A DNA stretch of 64,000 bases from the NCBI RefSeq assembly GCF_029109325.1, contig NZ_JAQKQJ010000010.1:1116001-1180000 (forward strand), in the 5' to 3' direction. This DNA is from Nodosilinea sp. PGN35. GTDB taxonomy: Bacteria; Cyanobacteriota; Cyanobacteriia; Phormidesmidales; Phormidesmidaceae. Position 1 is the first letter of the stretch, and each line of letters opens with the position of its first letter. Below, piece after piece: positions 32,779-41,782 of the stretch. Under the pieces are notes generated by a model that had not been told where the DNA came from, made no database searches, and saw only the letters and a list, made by a program, of their open reading frames with translations. The position numbers and the translations under genes are program-made.

Positions 32779-32811
32779 AGACCTCCGAGTTTTTACAAAA
32801 CTCGGAGGTCT
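32779..32811. terminator. Perfect 15-bp hairpin upstream of the 82-aa gene
   Basis: AGACCTCCGAGTTTT (32779-32793) pairs with 32797-32811 around the loop TAC. The same type of palindrome (acctccgagtttt...) is a frequent cyanobacterial intergenic repeat. It could stop transcription in either direction between the XRE promoter region and the next gene. Confidence 0.5.
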
Positions 32812-32844
32812 GGATCCATTTGTCACCCTTATTGACCTACCACC

Positions 32845-33093
32845 ATGTCAGACTTTATCCCCAACGGCGAATTCTACAGCCAGCCGCCCTCCGGCAACCC
32901 GCCCGACACAGCCCCCGCCGACCCCCGCGAGCCCGTGCGCGTCATGCTGATCGGCACCGCCAGCGGCATGGAACTCGTCATCGCCCACCTGCACAGCATC
33001 GGCTTTGCCGAACCCCGCGCCTGGAGCAAACCCCAGCTCGACCCCGTCACCGGCCAGCCCATGCGCATTCTCACCAAATGGATACGCCGCTGA
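32845..33093 (+). CDS. Conserved small hypothetical protein
   Basis: 82 aa. The N-terminal 28 residues are Pro-rich and probably disordered. The rest, PVRVMLIGTASGMELVIAHLHSIGFAEPRAWSKPQLDPVTGQPMRILTKWIRR, forms a compact alpha/beta unit with a conserved-looking G.A.GMELVI..LH..GFA. pattern. No signal peptide is present. Codon use is GC-rich, like the chromosome. The function is unknown. Confidence 0.7.
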   Translation: MSDFIPNGEFYSQPPSGNPPDTAPADPREPVRVMLIGTASGMELVIAHLHSIGFAEPRAWSKPQLDPVTGQPMRILTKWIRR

Positions 33094-33182
33094 GTCGCCT
33101 CGCAGGGCCGGTTTTGCAGGCCAGTTAAATAGGTGGCTCGCCGGGTATAGTCAGTGTATTCACCGCGCATTATTGTAGGCCC

Positions 33183-33869
33183 ATGAGTACAGACCTACCG
33201 CCTATCCCCGACAGTCGCAGCGAGCTGGTGCAGTTTATTTTGCTGGCGCGCGATCGCGGCACCTCCGACGAGTTTATTAGCAAGCTGCTGCGCGACTACG
33301 GCTGGCCCTCCCGTGAAGTGGAGCGCGCCTTCTTTGAGGTTTACGAGGGGCTGTTGGGTCGCCCGCTGCCCACGCCGCGCGGCACCTCGGGCGAGCTGGC
33401 CCGCGATGCGTTCTTTTATTTGCTGGCCTTTGTCACCCTGGGCATCTGGATTCAGGCGCTGGGGGAGATGGCCTTTATCTTCATCAACCACCTGATCCCC
33501 GACAACCTCAACAACTACTACGGCGACCCCTCCTGGCAGGTGGCCTTTGCCCTGGCCCGGCTGATTGTCGCCTACCCGGTGTACCTGGGGCTGATGCGGC
33601 AGATCAACCGCGACCTGGCGACCCACCGCGAAAAGCATTTTTCGGGGGTGCGCAAGTGGCTGACGTATCTAACCCTGCTGGTGGCAGCGCTGATTGCCAT
33701 TGGCGCAGTGATCGCCTTTTTGACCTCGTTTTTGCGGGGTGAGCTGACGCCGCGCTTTTTGCTCAAGGTGCTGGTGGTGCTGGTGCTGGATGGCGGGGTG
33801 CTGTGGTACTACTTCGACTGGATTCGGCGAAAGCCGGGAGCTAAGGTTCTAAATTTGGCCCATGAATAG
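33183..33869 (+). CDS. DUF5671-type integral membrane protein
   Basis: 228 aa. Residues 10-55 are a cytoplasmic helical segment (RSELVQFILLARDRGTSDEFISKLLRDYGWPSREVERAFFEVYEGLLG), which looks like a small UBA-like or helix-turn-helix module. Four or five hydrophobic helices follow (FFYLLAFVTLGIWIQAL, ALARLIVAYPVYLGLM, WLTYLTLLVAALIAIGAVIAFL, FLLKVLVVLVLDGGVLWYYFDW). The order resembles DUF5671 proteins, function unknown. It lies about 110 bases ahead of the next gene. Confidence 0.75.
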   Translation: MSTDLPPIPDSRSELVQFILLARDRGTSDEFISKLLRDYGWPSREVERAFFEVYEGLLGRPLPTPRGTSGELARDAFFYLLAFVTLGIWIQALGEMAFIFINHLIPDNLNNYYGDPSWQVAFALARLIVAYPVYLGLMRQINRDLATHREKHFSGVRKWLTYLTLLVAALIAIGAVIAFLTSFLRGELTPRFLLKVLVVLVLDGGVLWYYFDWIRRKPGAKVLNLAHE

Positions 33870-33977
33870 GGGTAGGGGTTGGCAGGTTAGAACGTTTTAG
33901 AACGTTGGCCAGTTGGGATAGGACGACACAGCTATGAATTTTGCCCTTCTCGAACTCAAGTTTCTAATTTTGGGTCT

Positions 33978-34424
33978 ATGACTAAGACGTTTGATCATCG
34001 AGCTTTTGATCGGGCCTTTGCCGGGGCGGCGACGGTGGCGGTGGGGTTGGCGATCGCAGCGGGCTTTTGGGTACTGGGTACGCCGGGGCGGCAGCGCGAG
34101 ATTGCCGCCGACCGCCAGCGGTTGCAGGATGTGGCGACGATCGCCCAGCTGCTCCACGACCAATACCTGAATGCAGGGGACGGTTTTGAGCTGCCCGCCA
34201 CCCTGGAGGCAAGTGAGCTGCGCAACGACCCCCTGACCAATCAGCCCTACGAATACGCTCGGCTGGGCGATCGCACCTTTGAGCTGTGCGCTACCTTTGA
34301 TACCGACAGCAGCAGCCACCGCCTGACCCGCAACAACAACCCCGAAGCTGAGCGCTGGCAGCACCCCGAGGGGCGTCAGTGCTTTGAGTTTGACGTGGCG
34401 GTATATCCGACAGTGATGTATTAA
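33978..34424 (+). CDS. Hypothetical protein with one N-terminal membrane helix
   Basis: 148 aa. One hydrophobic segment near residues 15-33 (AGAATVAVGLAIAAGFWVLG) anchors a soluble domain on the outside. The domain contains DRQRLQDVATIAQLLHDQYLNAGDGFELPATL and DPLTNQPYEYARLGDRTFELCATFDTDSS, a pattern similar to pilin-like or secreted helper domains. It also has a conserved-looking pair of Cys (ELCATF, RQCFEF). It often travels with DUF5671-type genes, as here. Confidence 0.7.
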   Translation: MTKTFDHRAFDRAFAGAATVAVGLAIAAGFWVLGTPGRQREIAADRQRLQDVATIAQLLHDQYLNAGDGFELPATLEASELRNDPLTNQPYEYARLGDRTFELCATFDTDSSSHRLTRNNNPEAERWQHPEGRQCFEFDVAVYPTVMY

Positions 34425-34734
34425 ATGACGCTTTTTTGGGGCTCAGCAAGGGGCGGCCAGGGCTTTGCATGACTAAGAATTGTTGCTAAAGCCTTAACGA
34501 AAGTCAGTAAAATCAGTCTAATGTAGTGGAGCAAGCCGGAGCAGGAAGGCGATCGGTTTACCGTTGCCTTTGTCGAAAAAAACGCCACCGAGCCGTACTT
34601 TACCGTTAATCTTTCCTCTTTTTTAGAAAGCCGCAGAACTACCCCTTCTGTGTTTTTCAGCGCAGCTAGTGGTTTAGACCGCTGGCTAAGTTTGGGTTAG
34701 CACTAATTAGCTCTAATAGTTTGAGGAAAAAATA
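34425..34734. other. Leader region of the radical SAM gene
   Basis: In the 310 bases without an annotated gene, an open stretch with coding-like composition (for example AFVEKNATEPYFTVNLSSFL) runs to a TAG at 34698-34700. It lacks a start codon and is probably a gene remnant. A TTGAGGA ribosome site at 34718-34724 serves the ATG at 34735. No clear promoter can be assigned. Confidence 0.35.
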
Positions 34735-36333
34735 ATGAAAGCATTATTGCTATATCCGCTTTTTCCTAAAACCTTTTGGTCCTTTGATCGGTTTATGGAA
34801 ATGGCCAGCCTCAAGGCCTTTATTCCCCCGCTGGGCATTATTACCGTCGCGTCGCTGCTGCCCAGAGATTGGGAAATTCGCTTCTGCGATCGCAACGTCA
34901 GCCCCGAGAGCGAGGCCGATTGGCAGTGGTGCGACCTGGTCATTCTCTCGGCCATGGCGGTGCAGAAAGCCGACTTTCACCACCTGATTCGCAAGGCGGT
35001 GCAGCTGGGCAAAAAAGTGGCGGTGGGCGGCCCCTACCCCACGGCCCTGCCCGAGCACGCCCTGGCCTCGGGGGCCCACTACCTGGTGCTAGACGAGGGT
35101 GAAATCACCGTTGCCCCCTTCCTGCAAGCGCTGGCGGAGGGGCAGGAGAGCGGTGTTTTTCGAGCCGACGAAAAGCCCGATGTCACCCTCAGCCCGATGC
35201 CGCGCTTTGACCTGCTCAAGCGCGATGACTACATGATGATGGCGATTCAATTTTCGCGCGGCTGCCCCTTCAACTGCGAGTTTTGCGACATCATCACCCT
35301 CTATGGTCGCAAGCCCCGCACCAAGGGCGTTGAGCAGACCTTAGCCGAGCTGCAAGCGCTCTACGACCTGGGCTGGCGCGGCACTATTTTTATCGTTGAC
35401 GACAATTTTATTGGCAACCAGCGCAACGTCAAACTGCTGCTGCGATCGCTGATTCCCTGGATGCAGGCGCATAACTATCCCTTCACCTTTTTCACCGAGG
35501 CTTCGGTGAATTTGGCGGAAGATCCGGAGCTGCTGGACTTGATGTCGCGATCGGGTTTCTACGGCGTATTTCTAGGCATAGAAACCCCCGACCAGGACAG
35601 CCTAAAAGTCACTCGCAAGCAGCAAAATACCCGCAATCCCCTGACCGAGGCCTGCCGCAAAATCAACGATGCCGGGCTGATGATCTACGCCGGATTTATC
35701 ATTGGGTTCGATGGCGAGCGATCGGGGGCGGGCCAGCGCATTCAAGACTTTGTGGAGGAAACCGCGCTGCCCCAGCCGATGCTGGGGGTGCTGCAAGCGC
35801 CGCCCCACACCGCCCTGTGGCATCGGCTTCAGCGGGAGGGCCGCCTGCTGGAAGATCGCGGCTGCATCGAGTATGGCGACCAAAACACCCTGATGAATTT
35901 TGTGCCGACGCGGCCCCTGGCGGAGATCGCCCACGAGTATGTGGAGGCGCTGTGGACGATGTATGAACCGGCGGCCTACCTGCGACGATGTCTGCGCCAC
36001 TGCCAAAACATCAAGACCAATAACTATTTTCAGCAGCAGATCTCGTTTCCCCTGTGGAAGGGGGCCAAGCTGGTGGCCCGGCTGATCTGGCAGCAGGGTA
36101 TTGCCATGGGCGAGATTCGCGGCCAGTTTTGGCGGCAGCTGTGGACGATGGCGACCACCAAACCCCGGCTGCTGGGGCTGTACCTGGGGCTCTGTGCCGC
36201 CGGGGGCCACTTCTGGGAATACCGGGAGCTGGCGCGGGAGCGCATCGGCGGTCAGCTGGGCTACGACCCGCTGCTGCCGCCGCCAGAAGATGCTCCGGTG
36301 GCGGCGCAGGCGGCGCTGGTGGCCAGTCGCTAG
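34735..36333 (+). CDS. B12-binding-domain radical SAM protein (DUF4070 type)
   Basis: 532 aa. Residues 1-140 are a cobalamin-binding-like Rossmann domain (PPLGIITVASLLP, DLVILSAMAVQ, VAVGGPYPTALPEHAL). The radical SAM core follows, with the 4Fe-4S motif C177-x3-C181-x2-C184 (RGCPFNCEFCDI) and GGE-like and GIET motifs (FLGIETPDQDSL). The C-terminal part (PMLGVLQAPPHTALWHRLQREGRL) matches DUF4070. Relatives include the hopanoid C2-methylase HpnP and other B12-radical enzymes, but I cannot tell the substrate. A MITE-like repeat follows 8 bases after the stop. Confidence 0.88.
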   Translation: MKALLLYPLFPKTFWSFDRFMEMASLKAFIPPLGIITVASLLPRDWEIRFCDRNVSPESEADWQWCDLVILSAMAVQKADFHHLIRKAVQLGKKVAVGGPYPTALPEHALASGAHYLVLDEGEITVAPFLQALAEGQESGVFRADEKPDVTLSPMPRFDLLKRDDYMMMAIQFSRGCPFNCEFCDIITLYGRKPRTKGVEQTLAELQALYDLGWRGTIFIVDDNFIGNQRNVKLLLRSLIPWMQAHNYPFTFFTEASVNLAEDPELLDLMSRSGFYGVFLGIETPDQDSLKVTRKQQNTRNPLTEACRKINDAGLMIYAGFIIGFDGERSGAGQRIQDFVEETALPQPMLGVLQAPPHTALWHRLQREGRLLEDRGCIEYGDQNTLMNFVPTRPLAEIAHEYVEALWTMYEPAAYLRRCLRHCQNIKTNNYFQQQISFPLWKGAKLVARLIWQQGIAMGEIRGQFWRQLWTMATTKPRLLGLYLGLCAAGGHFWEYRELARERIGGQLGYDPLLPPPEDAPVAAQAALVASR

Positions 36334-36340
36334 GTTTTGT

Positions 36341-36446
36341 TTAGGAGATTTCTGGAAAAGGAGATCGCCGCTCTATGCGGCGACTGCAACCACCGTAGGG
36401 TGGGCACTGCCCACCATTAGGGAGAAAGCTTTCCAGAAGTCGCCCT
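36341..36446. repeat. MITE-like element, GTAGGGTGGGC family, full copy
   Basis: The left end TTAGGAGATTTCTGGAAA and the reverse complement of the right end (TAGGGCGACTTCTGGAAAG) form an imperfect terminal inverted repeat of about 17 bp. The centre has the palindrome GTAGGGTGGGCACTGCCCAC. The copy at 48587-48693 aligns along its whole length. It lies between the radical SAM gene and the 3' end of pfkA. Confidence 0.75.
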
Positions 36447-36483
36447 AGGCCCTAGAGCGTGACCCCAAGGGCCTAACTTCAGT

Positions 36484-37725
36484 TTAGGAGCATGAATAGT
36501 CCAGGCTGGGCTGGGCGATCGCCGGTAGCTCCAACTCCTGCATGACGGCCCTGGGGTCGGGCAGGGTGTCGGGATCGCCCACGTAGATGCCCAGCGACCG
36601 GGCCACTTTGACCATGGTGCTGTCGGTTTCGACCGGGCTGGGGCAGATGCCGCGCAGGTGGCACTCGCGCACGGTGGCGATCACGTCGCTGAGGTCTTTG
36701 GAGCGCACCCGGCCCGCCTCCCACACCACCAGGCGGTTGTAGCGGCCCTCGGCGATCAGATCGACGGCTTTGCGGCCAAAGGCGGAGGCCAGCAGGCGAT
36801 CGCTGGCGGTGGGAATGCCGCTGCGCTGGATGTGGCCCAGCACCATGGCGCGGGTTTCGACCCGATCCATATCGCAGTAGGCGGTGTCGCCGGTCTGGCA
36901 CAGGGTGCGGCTGCGATCGGCGATCGCCGTGGCCAGCGCTTCGCCAATCAGATGCTGGGGTTTGCCGTCTTCGCCGTGGACGCCCTCGGCCACCACCACC
37001 AGGGCAAACTTGCGGCCCCGCTGGCGCAGGTCGGCAATGTGCTGGCAGATCTGGGTGATTACCAGGGGGCTGAGGTTGGGCACCAGCTCGGGAATCAGGA
37101 TGACGTCGGCCCCGCCCGCAATGCCGCCGTGGAGGGCCAGATGCCCGGCGTCGCGACCCATGACCTCGACCACCATGACGCGATCGTGGCTGGCGGCGGT
37201 AAAGGTGAGGTCGTAGAGGGCGCTGTTTACCGTCTGCACCGCCGTATTAAAGCCAATCGACTTTTCGGTGAAGGGGACGTCGTTGTCGATGGTTTTGGGA
37301 ATGCCGATCAGGTTCCAGCCGCCGCGCTGGGCCAGGTCGTAGATGATGTCGAGGCTGCCGTCGCCGCCGATGGCAATCAGGGCGTCGAGGTTGAGTTTTT
37401 CGTAGCCCGCCAAAATTTTGGCCATCTGGTCAGGGCCGTCGAAACGGCTTTTGCTGAGCGAGCCTAGAATGGTGCCGCTGAGAAATTGCAGCACGTCGAG
37501 CCCCTGCAAAATGCCGGGAATGTCGTAGCCGTGGTCGGTGAGCAGCAGGTGGTCGGGGTCGTACTGACCGTCGGCCACCTGCATAAAGCCGTCGGTGCTG
37601 TAGGGTATGCCAATCACGTCCCACCCGCGCCGGTTGGCGCATTTAACCACCGCTCGAATGACGGCGTTGAGGCCGGGGCAGTCGCCGCCGCTGGTGAGAA
37701 TGCCAATGCGCTGAGGGGTGGTCAT
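36484..37725 (-). CDS. pfkA: 6-phosphofructokinase
   Basis: 413 aa, glycolytic conversion of fructose-6-phosphate to fructose-1,6-bisphosphate. Motifs are ILTSGGDCPGLNAVIRA at the N-terminus, AIGGDGSLD (GGDGS at 120-124), GIPKTIDNDV (143-149) and VEVMGRDAGHLALHGGIAGGAD. Gly in GGDGS is the ATP-using state, while Lys instead of Gly in PKTIDND is found in many PPi-type and in some cyanobacterial ATP-type enzymes, so the phosphate donor deserves a check. The protein is longer than the 320-aa E. coli type, as usual for this clade. Confidence 0.92.
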   Translation of the reverse strand: MTTPQRIGILTSGGDCPGLNAVIRAVVKCANRRGWDVIGIPYSTDGFMQVADGQYDPDHLLLTDHGYDIPGILQGLDVLQFLSGTILGSLSKSRFDGPDQMAKILAGYEKLNLDALIAIGGDGSLDIIYDLAQRGGWNLIGIPKTIDNDVPFTEKSIGFNTAVQTVNSALYDLTFTAASHDRVMVVEVMGRDAGHLALHGGIAGGADVILIPELVPNLSPLVITQICQHIADLRQRGRKFALVVVAEGVHGEDGKPQHLIGEALATAIADRSRTLCQTGDTAYCDMDRVETRAMVLGHIQRSGIPTASDRLLASAFGRKAVDLIAEGRYNRLVVWEAGRVRSKDLSDVIATVRECHLRGICPSPVETDSTMVKVARSLGIYVGDPDTLPDPRAVMQELELPAIAQPSLDYSCS

Positions 37726-38064
37726 AGAACGGTATCCGAAAGGCTGATCTCCTCAATCCTCAAGCCAATGGAGTCTGAGAAATTGCCTTCTTCAACAGTC
37801 TTAATGGAGAATAATTTTCGTTTAAATACTCGTTTCAGTGGGTGCGCCGTTGACCCAGCTATCGGTGAGGTCGGGTGGGAGGGCCGTTTCGGTGGGGTCC
37901 AGAATCAAGGGTCGCAGCCCCTGGCCTGTCTGTTGGGTCGGGCGTGGCAAGGCTTAAAATACAGGGCTTTTGGCCAGAATTGATGACACACCCTAGAATT
38001 GTGCAGACACCGCGATAGATCTTCTCAAAGAGTAAACACAGATTATGTAGGGCTAGTAAATGCC

Positions 38065-38919
38065 ATGAGTGCTCAGTCTTCACCCCTCAACATAAGATGG
38101 CTACGGGCATTTGCTCTGGCTGGCCTTTGCACCGCTTTGGTCGGCGGGGCGGCCTGTACGTTTGACAGCGCTTCCAACGGATCTACCCCTGCGGCCCAGG
38201 CAGAGCCAGCTAGCTTTGATCAGCTGACTGGGCGGGTGCTTGAGCTTTACTATGGCGATGACCCAGACGGGGCGACTCTGCTGGCAGAGCAGGCTTTGAA
38301 CCTGGCTGAAACCGACCAGGGGCCAGACCACCCGGCTACAGCTATAGCCCTCAACAACCTGGCTTTTTTGTACGATACGGCGGGTCGCCACGGGGAAGCC
38401 GAGCCCCTGTACCAGCGGGCAATGGCCATTGATGCAGAGACCCTGGCCGCCGACGATCTCGATCTGGCTCTGACCCTCAACAACTTAGCCGTTTCATACG
38501 CTTTAACGGGGCGCTACGACGAGGCAGAACCCCTGGCTCAGCAGGCATTGGCCATTCGCCAGGCCAGACTCGGCCCCGATCATATCGATACCTACAACAG
38601 TCTGATTAACCTGGGGTTTACCTACCAGCTTCTGGGCCGCTACAGCGAGGCCGAGCCCCTGTACCAGGAGGCCCTGGCCATCGCAGAGGCAAAACTAGGC
38701 CCAAACCACAGCGCGACCGCTGACAGGCTGCAAAACCTGGGCGAGTTGTATCAAGCCATGGGCCGCGATGACGCAGCGGCACCGCTGCTAGAGCGGGCCG
38801 CTGCGATTCAATCGGCTCCCTCCGCTGAGGGGCCAGACCCAGCGTGCGATCGCCCCCCGGTGGTCGGGGCAGGGCGGCTGGGTTACAGTGCTGCCCAGGC
38901 CGCGATCGACTGCCCCTAA
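38065..38919 (+). CDS. TPR-repeat lipoprotein
   Basis: 284 aa from the ATG at 38065 (MSAQSSPLNIRWLRAF). A hydrophobic signal leads to a lipobox ending GGAAC at about residue 31, so it is probably membrane-anchored on the outer side. Four 42-residue TPRs of the kinesin-light-chain type follow (HPATAIALNNLAFLYDTAGRHGEAEPLYQRAM and similar). They share the consensus of the STAND protein at the start of the window, but the two genes are otherwise different. The C-terminus has a short Cys-containing tail (DPACDRPPV). It probably acts as a protein-interaction scaffold. Confidence 0.82.
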   Translation: MSAQSSPLNIRWLRAFALAGLCTALVGGAACTFDSASNGSTPAAQAEPASFDQLTGRVLELYYGDDPDGATLLAEQALNLAETDQGPDHPATAIALNNLAFLYDTAGRHGEAEPLYQRAMAIDAETLAADDLDLALTLNNLAVSYALTGRYDEAEPLAQQALAIRQARLGPDHIDTYNSLINLGFTYQLLGRYSEAEPLYQEALAIAEAKLGPNHSATADRLQNLGELYQAMGRDDAAAPLLERAAAIQSAPSAEGPDPACDRPPVVGAGRLGYSAAQAAIDCP

Positions 38920-38932
38920 AAAAGACAGCTTC

Positions 38933-39418
38933 CTAAGTACATAGGTCAGTGGACCACTCTTCGGAGCCCCGACCCGGCTGGCAGCGCACCTGCTGACCGG
39001 CCCAGTCGAGCCGCCACTGGTCGCCCTCGGGCACAAACTCCAGACGGTAGCGCGTACCGTTGACGGAGTCGTCGGCCAGACCGGTTTGGGTCAAGAGCAC
39101 CAGCGCCTGATCGTCGGTTTCATCGATCAGCTCCACCTCTTCTTCAAAGTTGCCTTCCCCAGGCTCGGTGCTGCCAAAGACCGCTAAGGCAATATCGGTA
39201 GGATCTTCCCCTACCGCCGTGTCATCGTCGGGAACGGCCACTTCGTTGTAGTCGGCGCGATCGCCCACCGCATCGTCGGCCCCGTCGGTCTCAGGCTGGA
39301 CGGGGGCTTCGGTGGTGGGAGCCCCGGCGTCGGGGGGGGTGGCGGCGGGTTCGCAGGCGGCCAGGGTAAACAGCAGGGCACCAGCCGTCAGGGCCGGGAA
39401 CAGGAATTTGCTAACCAT
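38933..39418 (-). CDS. Lipoprotein of unknown function
   Basis: 161 aa. The signal peptide ALTAGALLFTLAAC ends in a good lipobox (LAAC), followed by a Pro/Ala/Glu-rich acidic linker of about 60 residues. A small folded domain at the end (DDQALVLLTQTGLADDSVNGTRYRLEFVPEGDQWRLDWAGQQVRC) looks like a DUF4864- or NTF2-like fold and has two Cys that could pair. It ends 13 bases from the stop of the convergent TPR gene. Confidence 0.8.
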   Translation of the reverse strand: MVSKFLFPALTAGALLFTLAACEPAATPPDAGAPTTEAPVQPETDGADDAVGDRADYNEVAVPDDDTAVGEDPTDIALAVFGSTEPGEGNFEEEVELIDETDDQALVLLTQTGLADDSVNGTRYRLEFVPEGDQWRLDWAGQQVRCQPGRGSEEWSTDLCT

Positions 39419-39783
39419 AGGGTTTCCTTCCGTAACGTTTATTAATGTATTCCAGACAACAAAGCGGGAATTGTTCGCAGAATACAGGACGACCTCTCCC
39501 CTGCGCCATAGCTGGGTTCATCTTTCTAAAAAATATGGAAAAAATCTCGGCTTCCCTGTCGATCGGGTGGAGGGCCAAACGACTAGTTTTCAAAGACGAC
39601 ATTGCAGCGGTTGATTTAGCTGGGACACGTTGATCGGCAGAAGCCTCTGGTAGGGGCATTGCAGTGCCCCTACGGCAGCGCTGCTCCCACCTCATGGACT
39701 GCTGCAATATGTTGGGGCACCCGCCAGCCCCGCCGCCGGGGCCCTAGGGAGTTTGGAAACTAGACCTACGTTTGGAGGCAACC
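39419..39783. other. Intergenic region with a GTAGGGGC palindrome
   Basis: In these 365 bases I see no gene. A 24-bp palindrome at 39650-39673 (GTAGGGGCA with TGCCCCTAC) has the same ends as the element inside the NB-ARC gene at 787-899. GGAGG at 39774-39778 is the ribosome site of the next gene. Confidence 0.5.
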
Positions 39784-40179
39784 ATGAAATTTATCTGCCT
39801 AGGCTACTTTGACGAAACCCAGTGGGACAGACTGTCTGAAGCCGAACAGGCGGCGCTGATGGCCGACTGTTTTGCCTACGACGACGAACTGCGGCGGGGC
39901 GGCCACTTTGTTGGCGGCGAAGCGCTGCAAAGCGTCAGGCAGGCGGCGACGCTGCGGTACCAGCACGGTCGCGTGATCGTCACCGACGGCCCCTTCACCG
40001 AAACTAAGGAGCAGATCGGCGGCATTTTAACCCTGGAGGCCCGCGATCTAAACCACGCCATTCAGCTGATGTCCCACCATCCCGGCGTGCGCAGCGGCCC
40101 CTTTGAAATTCGCCCGGTGGATGAGGCGATCAACGCCCAGGTGAACCAGGGCATCGCCCTCGAAAGCAGCCAGTACTGA
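39784..40179 (+). CDS. YCII-related domain protein
   Basis: 131 aa from the ATG at 39784 ([17 protein letters not shown]), with GGAGG six bases upstream. YCII/DGPF features are [63 protein letters not shown]. Proteins of this family bind small molecules and are often linked to ECF sigma factors; none is seen here. A second YCII protein is encoded at 41375. Confidence 0.9.
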   Translation: MKFICLGYFDETQWDRLSEAEQAALMADCFAYDDELRRGGHFVGGEALQSVRQAATLRYQHGRVIVTDGPFTETKEQIGGILTLEARDLNHAIQLMSHHPGVRSGPFEIRPVDEAINAQVNQGIALESSQY

Positions 40180-40253
40180 GGGTTTGAGGCCCAGGAGATC
40201 AGCCGCCTGTGGGATGGGCCTCTGGCTCGGGCCCGCTCTATGAATAAACCAGG

Positions 40254-40387
40254 CTAGTGTTCAGTCAAAAAAATAATGACGGCGGTGTGACTTAGGGTTC
40301 ACGGTTCACGGTAAGCGGTTTAAGGCGAGCCGTGTACCGTTTACCGTAGACCGTCAACCCGTCACATTTAACTTGACTGACCACTAG
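40254..40387. repeat. CTAG-ended inverted-repeat element, type 1
   Basis: 134 bp. The left end is CTAGTGTTCAGTCAA, and the reverse complement of the right end is CTAGTGGTCAGTCAA, a 15-bp terminal inverted repeat with one mismatch. The centre holds a long imperfect palindrome of GGTTCACGG/CCGTTTACC-type words. An inverted, left-truncated relative lies at 52526-52649, and a remnant end at 44627-44653. Its right CTAG is shared with the next element. Confidence 0.75.
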
Positions 40388-40528
40388 TACTTGACCAAGC
40401 TGATTTTGACAGGGCCAGCCGTTCTGGGTGCAGGGTGCAGGGTATACGGTCTACGGCTCGCCTTGAACCTGAAACCTTGAACCCGTATACCCCACTGACC
40501 CGTCATCTTTAGCTTGGCAGTCTACTAG
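40384..40528. repeat. CTAG-ended inverted-repeat element, type 2, copy 1
   Basis: 145 bp starting CTAGTACTTGACCAAGCT and ending AGCTTGGCAGTCTACTAG, so the ends are CTAG-bounded inverted repeats sharing CCAAGCT. It is almost identical, in inverted orientation, to the element at 46802-46946, which is also exactly 145 bp. It abuts the type 1 element, with one CTAG used by both. Confidence 0.85.
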
Positions 40529-40631
40529 GGGCTGCAACCCTTGATTCTTAGGCATTCAACAGCTAACTGATGACGGCCCCCAGACAAAATCCGCCTTGAG
40601 AAACCCCAATTCAAAACCCGGAGACCTTCCC

Positions 40632-41357
40632 ATGACTACAACCACCCTTGCCCATCCGCCCATTGTGGCGGCAGACGCCTGGCTTGCCGAGCGGCAAGCG
40701 CTGCTGGCGGAGGAAAAAGCCCTGACCCAGCAGCGCGATCGCGTCAATGCCCAGCGCCGCCGCCTGCCCATGGTCAAGCTGGAGAAAACCTACCGGTTTG
40801 ACGGCCCCCAGGGCGAGACCAGCCTGCTCGACCTGTTTGAGGGCCGCCGCCAGCTGCTGGTCTACCACTTTATGTTTGCCCCCGAGTGGGAGAACGGCTG
40901 CACCGGCTGCACCGGCTTAGTCAACGCCCTGGGCGACCTCAGCCTGCTGTACGAACGCGACACCACCCTGGCGCTGGTGTCCCGCGCGCCGCTGGCCAAG
41001 CTGAGCGCCTACCGGGCGCGCCACCGCTGGACGCTGCCCTGGGTGTCGTCGTTTAACAGCGACTTTAACTACGATTTTCACGTCACCCTAGATGACGCGG
41101 TGGCTCCGGTAGAGTATAACTACCGCCGCCGGGAGGAACTGGCGAGTCCGCAGGGGTCGCCTGGGCAGGGCGAACACCACGGCATGAGCGTGTTCTTTCG
41201 CCTCGACGACGCCGTCTTTCACACCTACTCAGCCTACGCCCGCGGCGTAGAAGGGCTGACCGACGCCTACAGCCTGCTCGATATCACCCCCTACGGTCGC
41301 CAGGAAGACTTTGAGGATTCCCCGGCGGGCTGGCCCCAGCGACCAACCTACGGATAG
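40632..41357 (+). CDS. DUF899 thioredoxin-fold protein
   Basis: 241 aa from the ATG at 40632 ([25 protein letters not shown]). A helical N-terminus (residues 15-50, [30 protein letters not shown]) is followed by the thioredoxin-like domain of DUF899, with [18 protein letters not shown] (a C-x2-C pair), [28 protein letters not shown] and [22 protein letters not shown]. The family is common next to YCII genes, as here. The activity is unknown. Confidence 0.9.
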   Translation: MTTTTLAHPPIVAADAWLAERQALLAEEKALTQQRDRVNAQRRRLPMVKLEKTYRFDGPQGETSLLDLFEGRRQLLVYHFMFAPEWENGCTGCTGLVNALGDLSLLYERDTTLALVSRAPLAKLSAYRARHRWTLPWVSSFNSDFNYDFHVTLDDAVAPVEYNYRRREELASPQGSPGQGEHHGMSVFFRLDDAVFHTYSAYARGVEGLTDAYSLLDITPYGRQEDFEDSPAGWPQRPTYG

Positions 41358-41374
41358 TGCTAAGGAGTTAACCC

Positions 41375-41731
41375 ATGAAGTATATGCTGCTGATCTACAG
41401 CGACGAAAACGCCTGGAGCGCGGCTGAGCAGGAGCGCTGCTACCAGGAGTCGGTACAGCTCACCCAGGATCTCCACGCCAGCGGTCAGTATCTGGGGGCG
41501 TCGCCGCTGCACCCGGTGGCCACTGCGACCAGCGTGCGGGTGCGCGACGGCAAGCGCCTGGTGACCGACGGCCCCTTTGCCGAAACCCGCGAGCAGCTGG
41601 GGGGCTATTTTTTGATCGAGGCTGAGGATTTGGACGCGGCGATCGCGATCGCCGGTCGTATTCCCGCCGTGGCCAAGGGCACGGTCGAAATTCGCCCCCT
41701 CCAGACGCTAACCGGCCTGCCCTCGGCCTGA
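41375..41731 (+). CDS. YCII-related (DGPF) domain protein
   Basis: 118 aa, 17 bases after the DUF899 gene and with AAGGAG ahead of the ATG, so co-transcribed. Family motifs are MKYMLLIYSDENAW, VTDGPFAETREQLGGYFLIEAEDLDAAIAIAGRIPA and GTVEIRPL. It is a small ferredoxin-like dimer-forming protein of unknown substrate. It is related to, but not a recent duplicate of, the gene at 39784. Confidence 0.9.
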   Translation: MKYMLLIYSDENAWSAAEQERCYQESVQLTQDLHASGQYLGASPLHPVATATSVRVRDGKRLVTDGPFAETREQLGGYFLIEAEDLDAAIAIAGRIPAVAKGTVEIRPLQTLTGLPSA

Positions 41732-41782
41732 CAACTCGCCCTGGGTTCCTGGGCCGCAGGGTGTGGCCCAGGGGCTGCCTGT

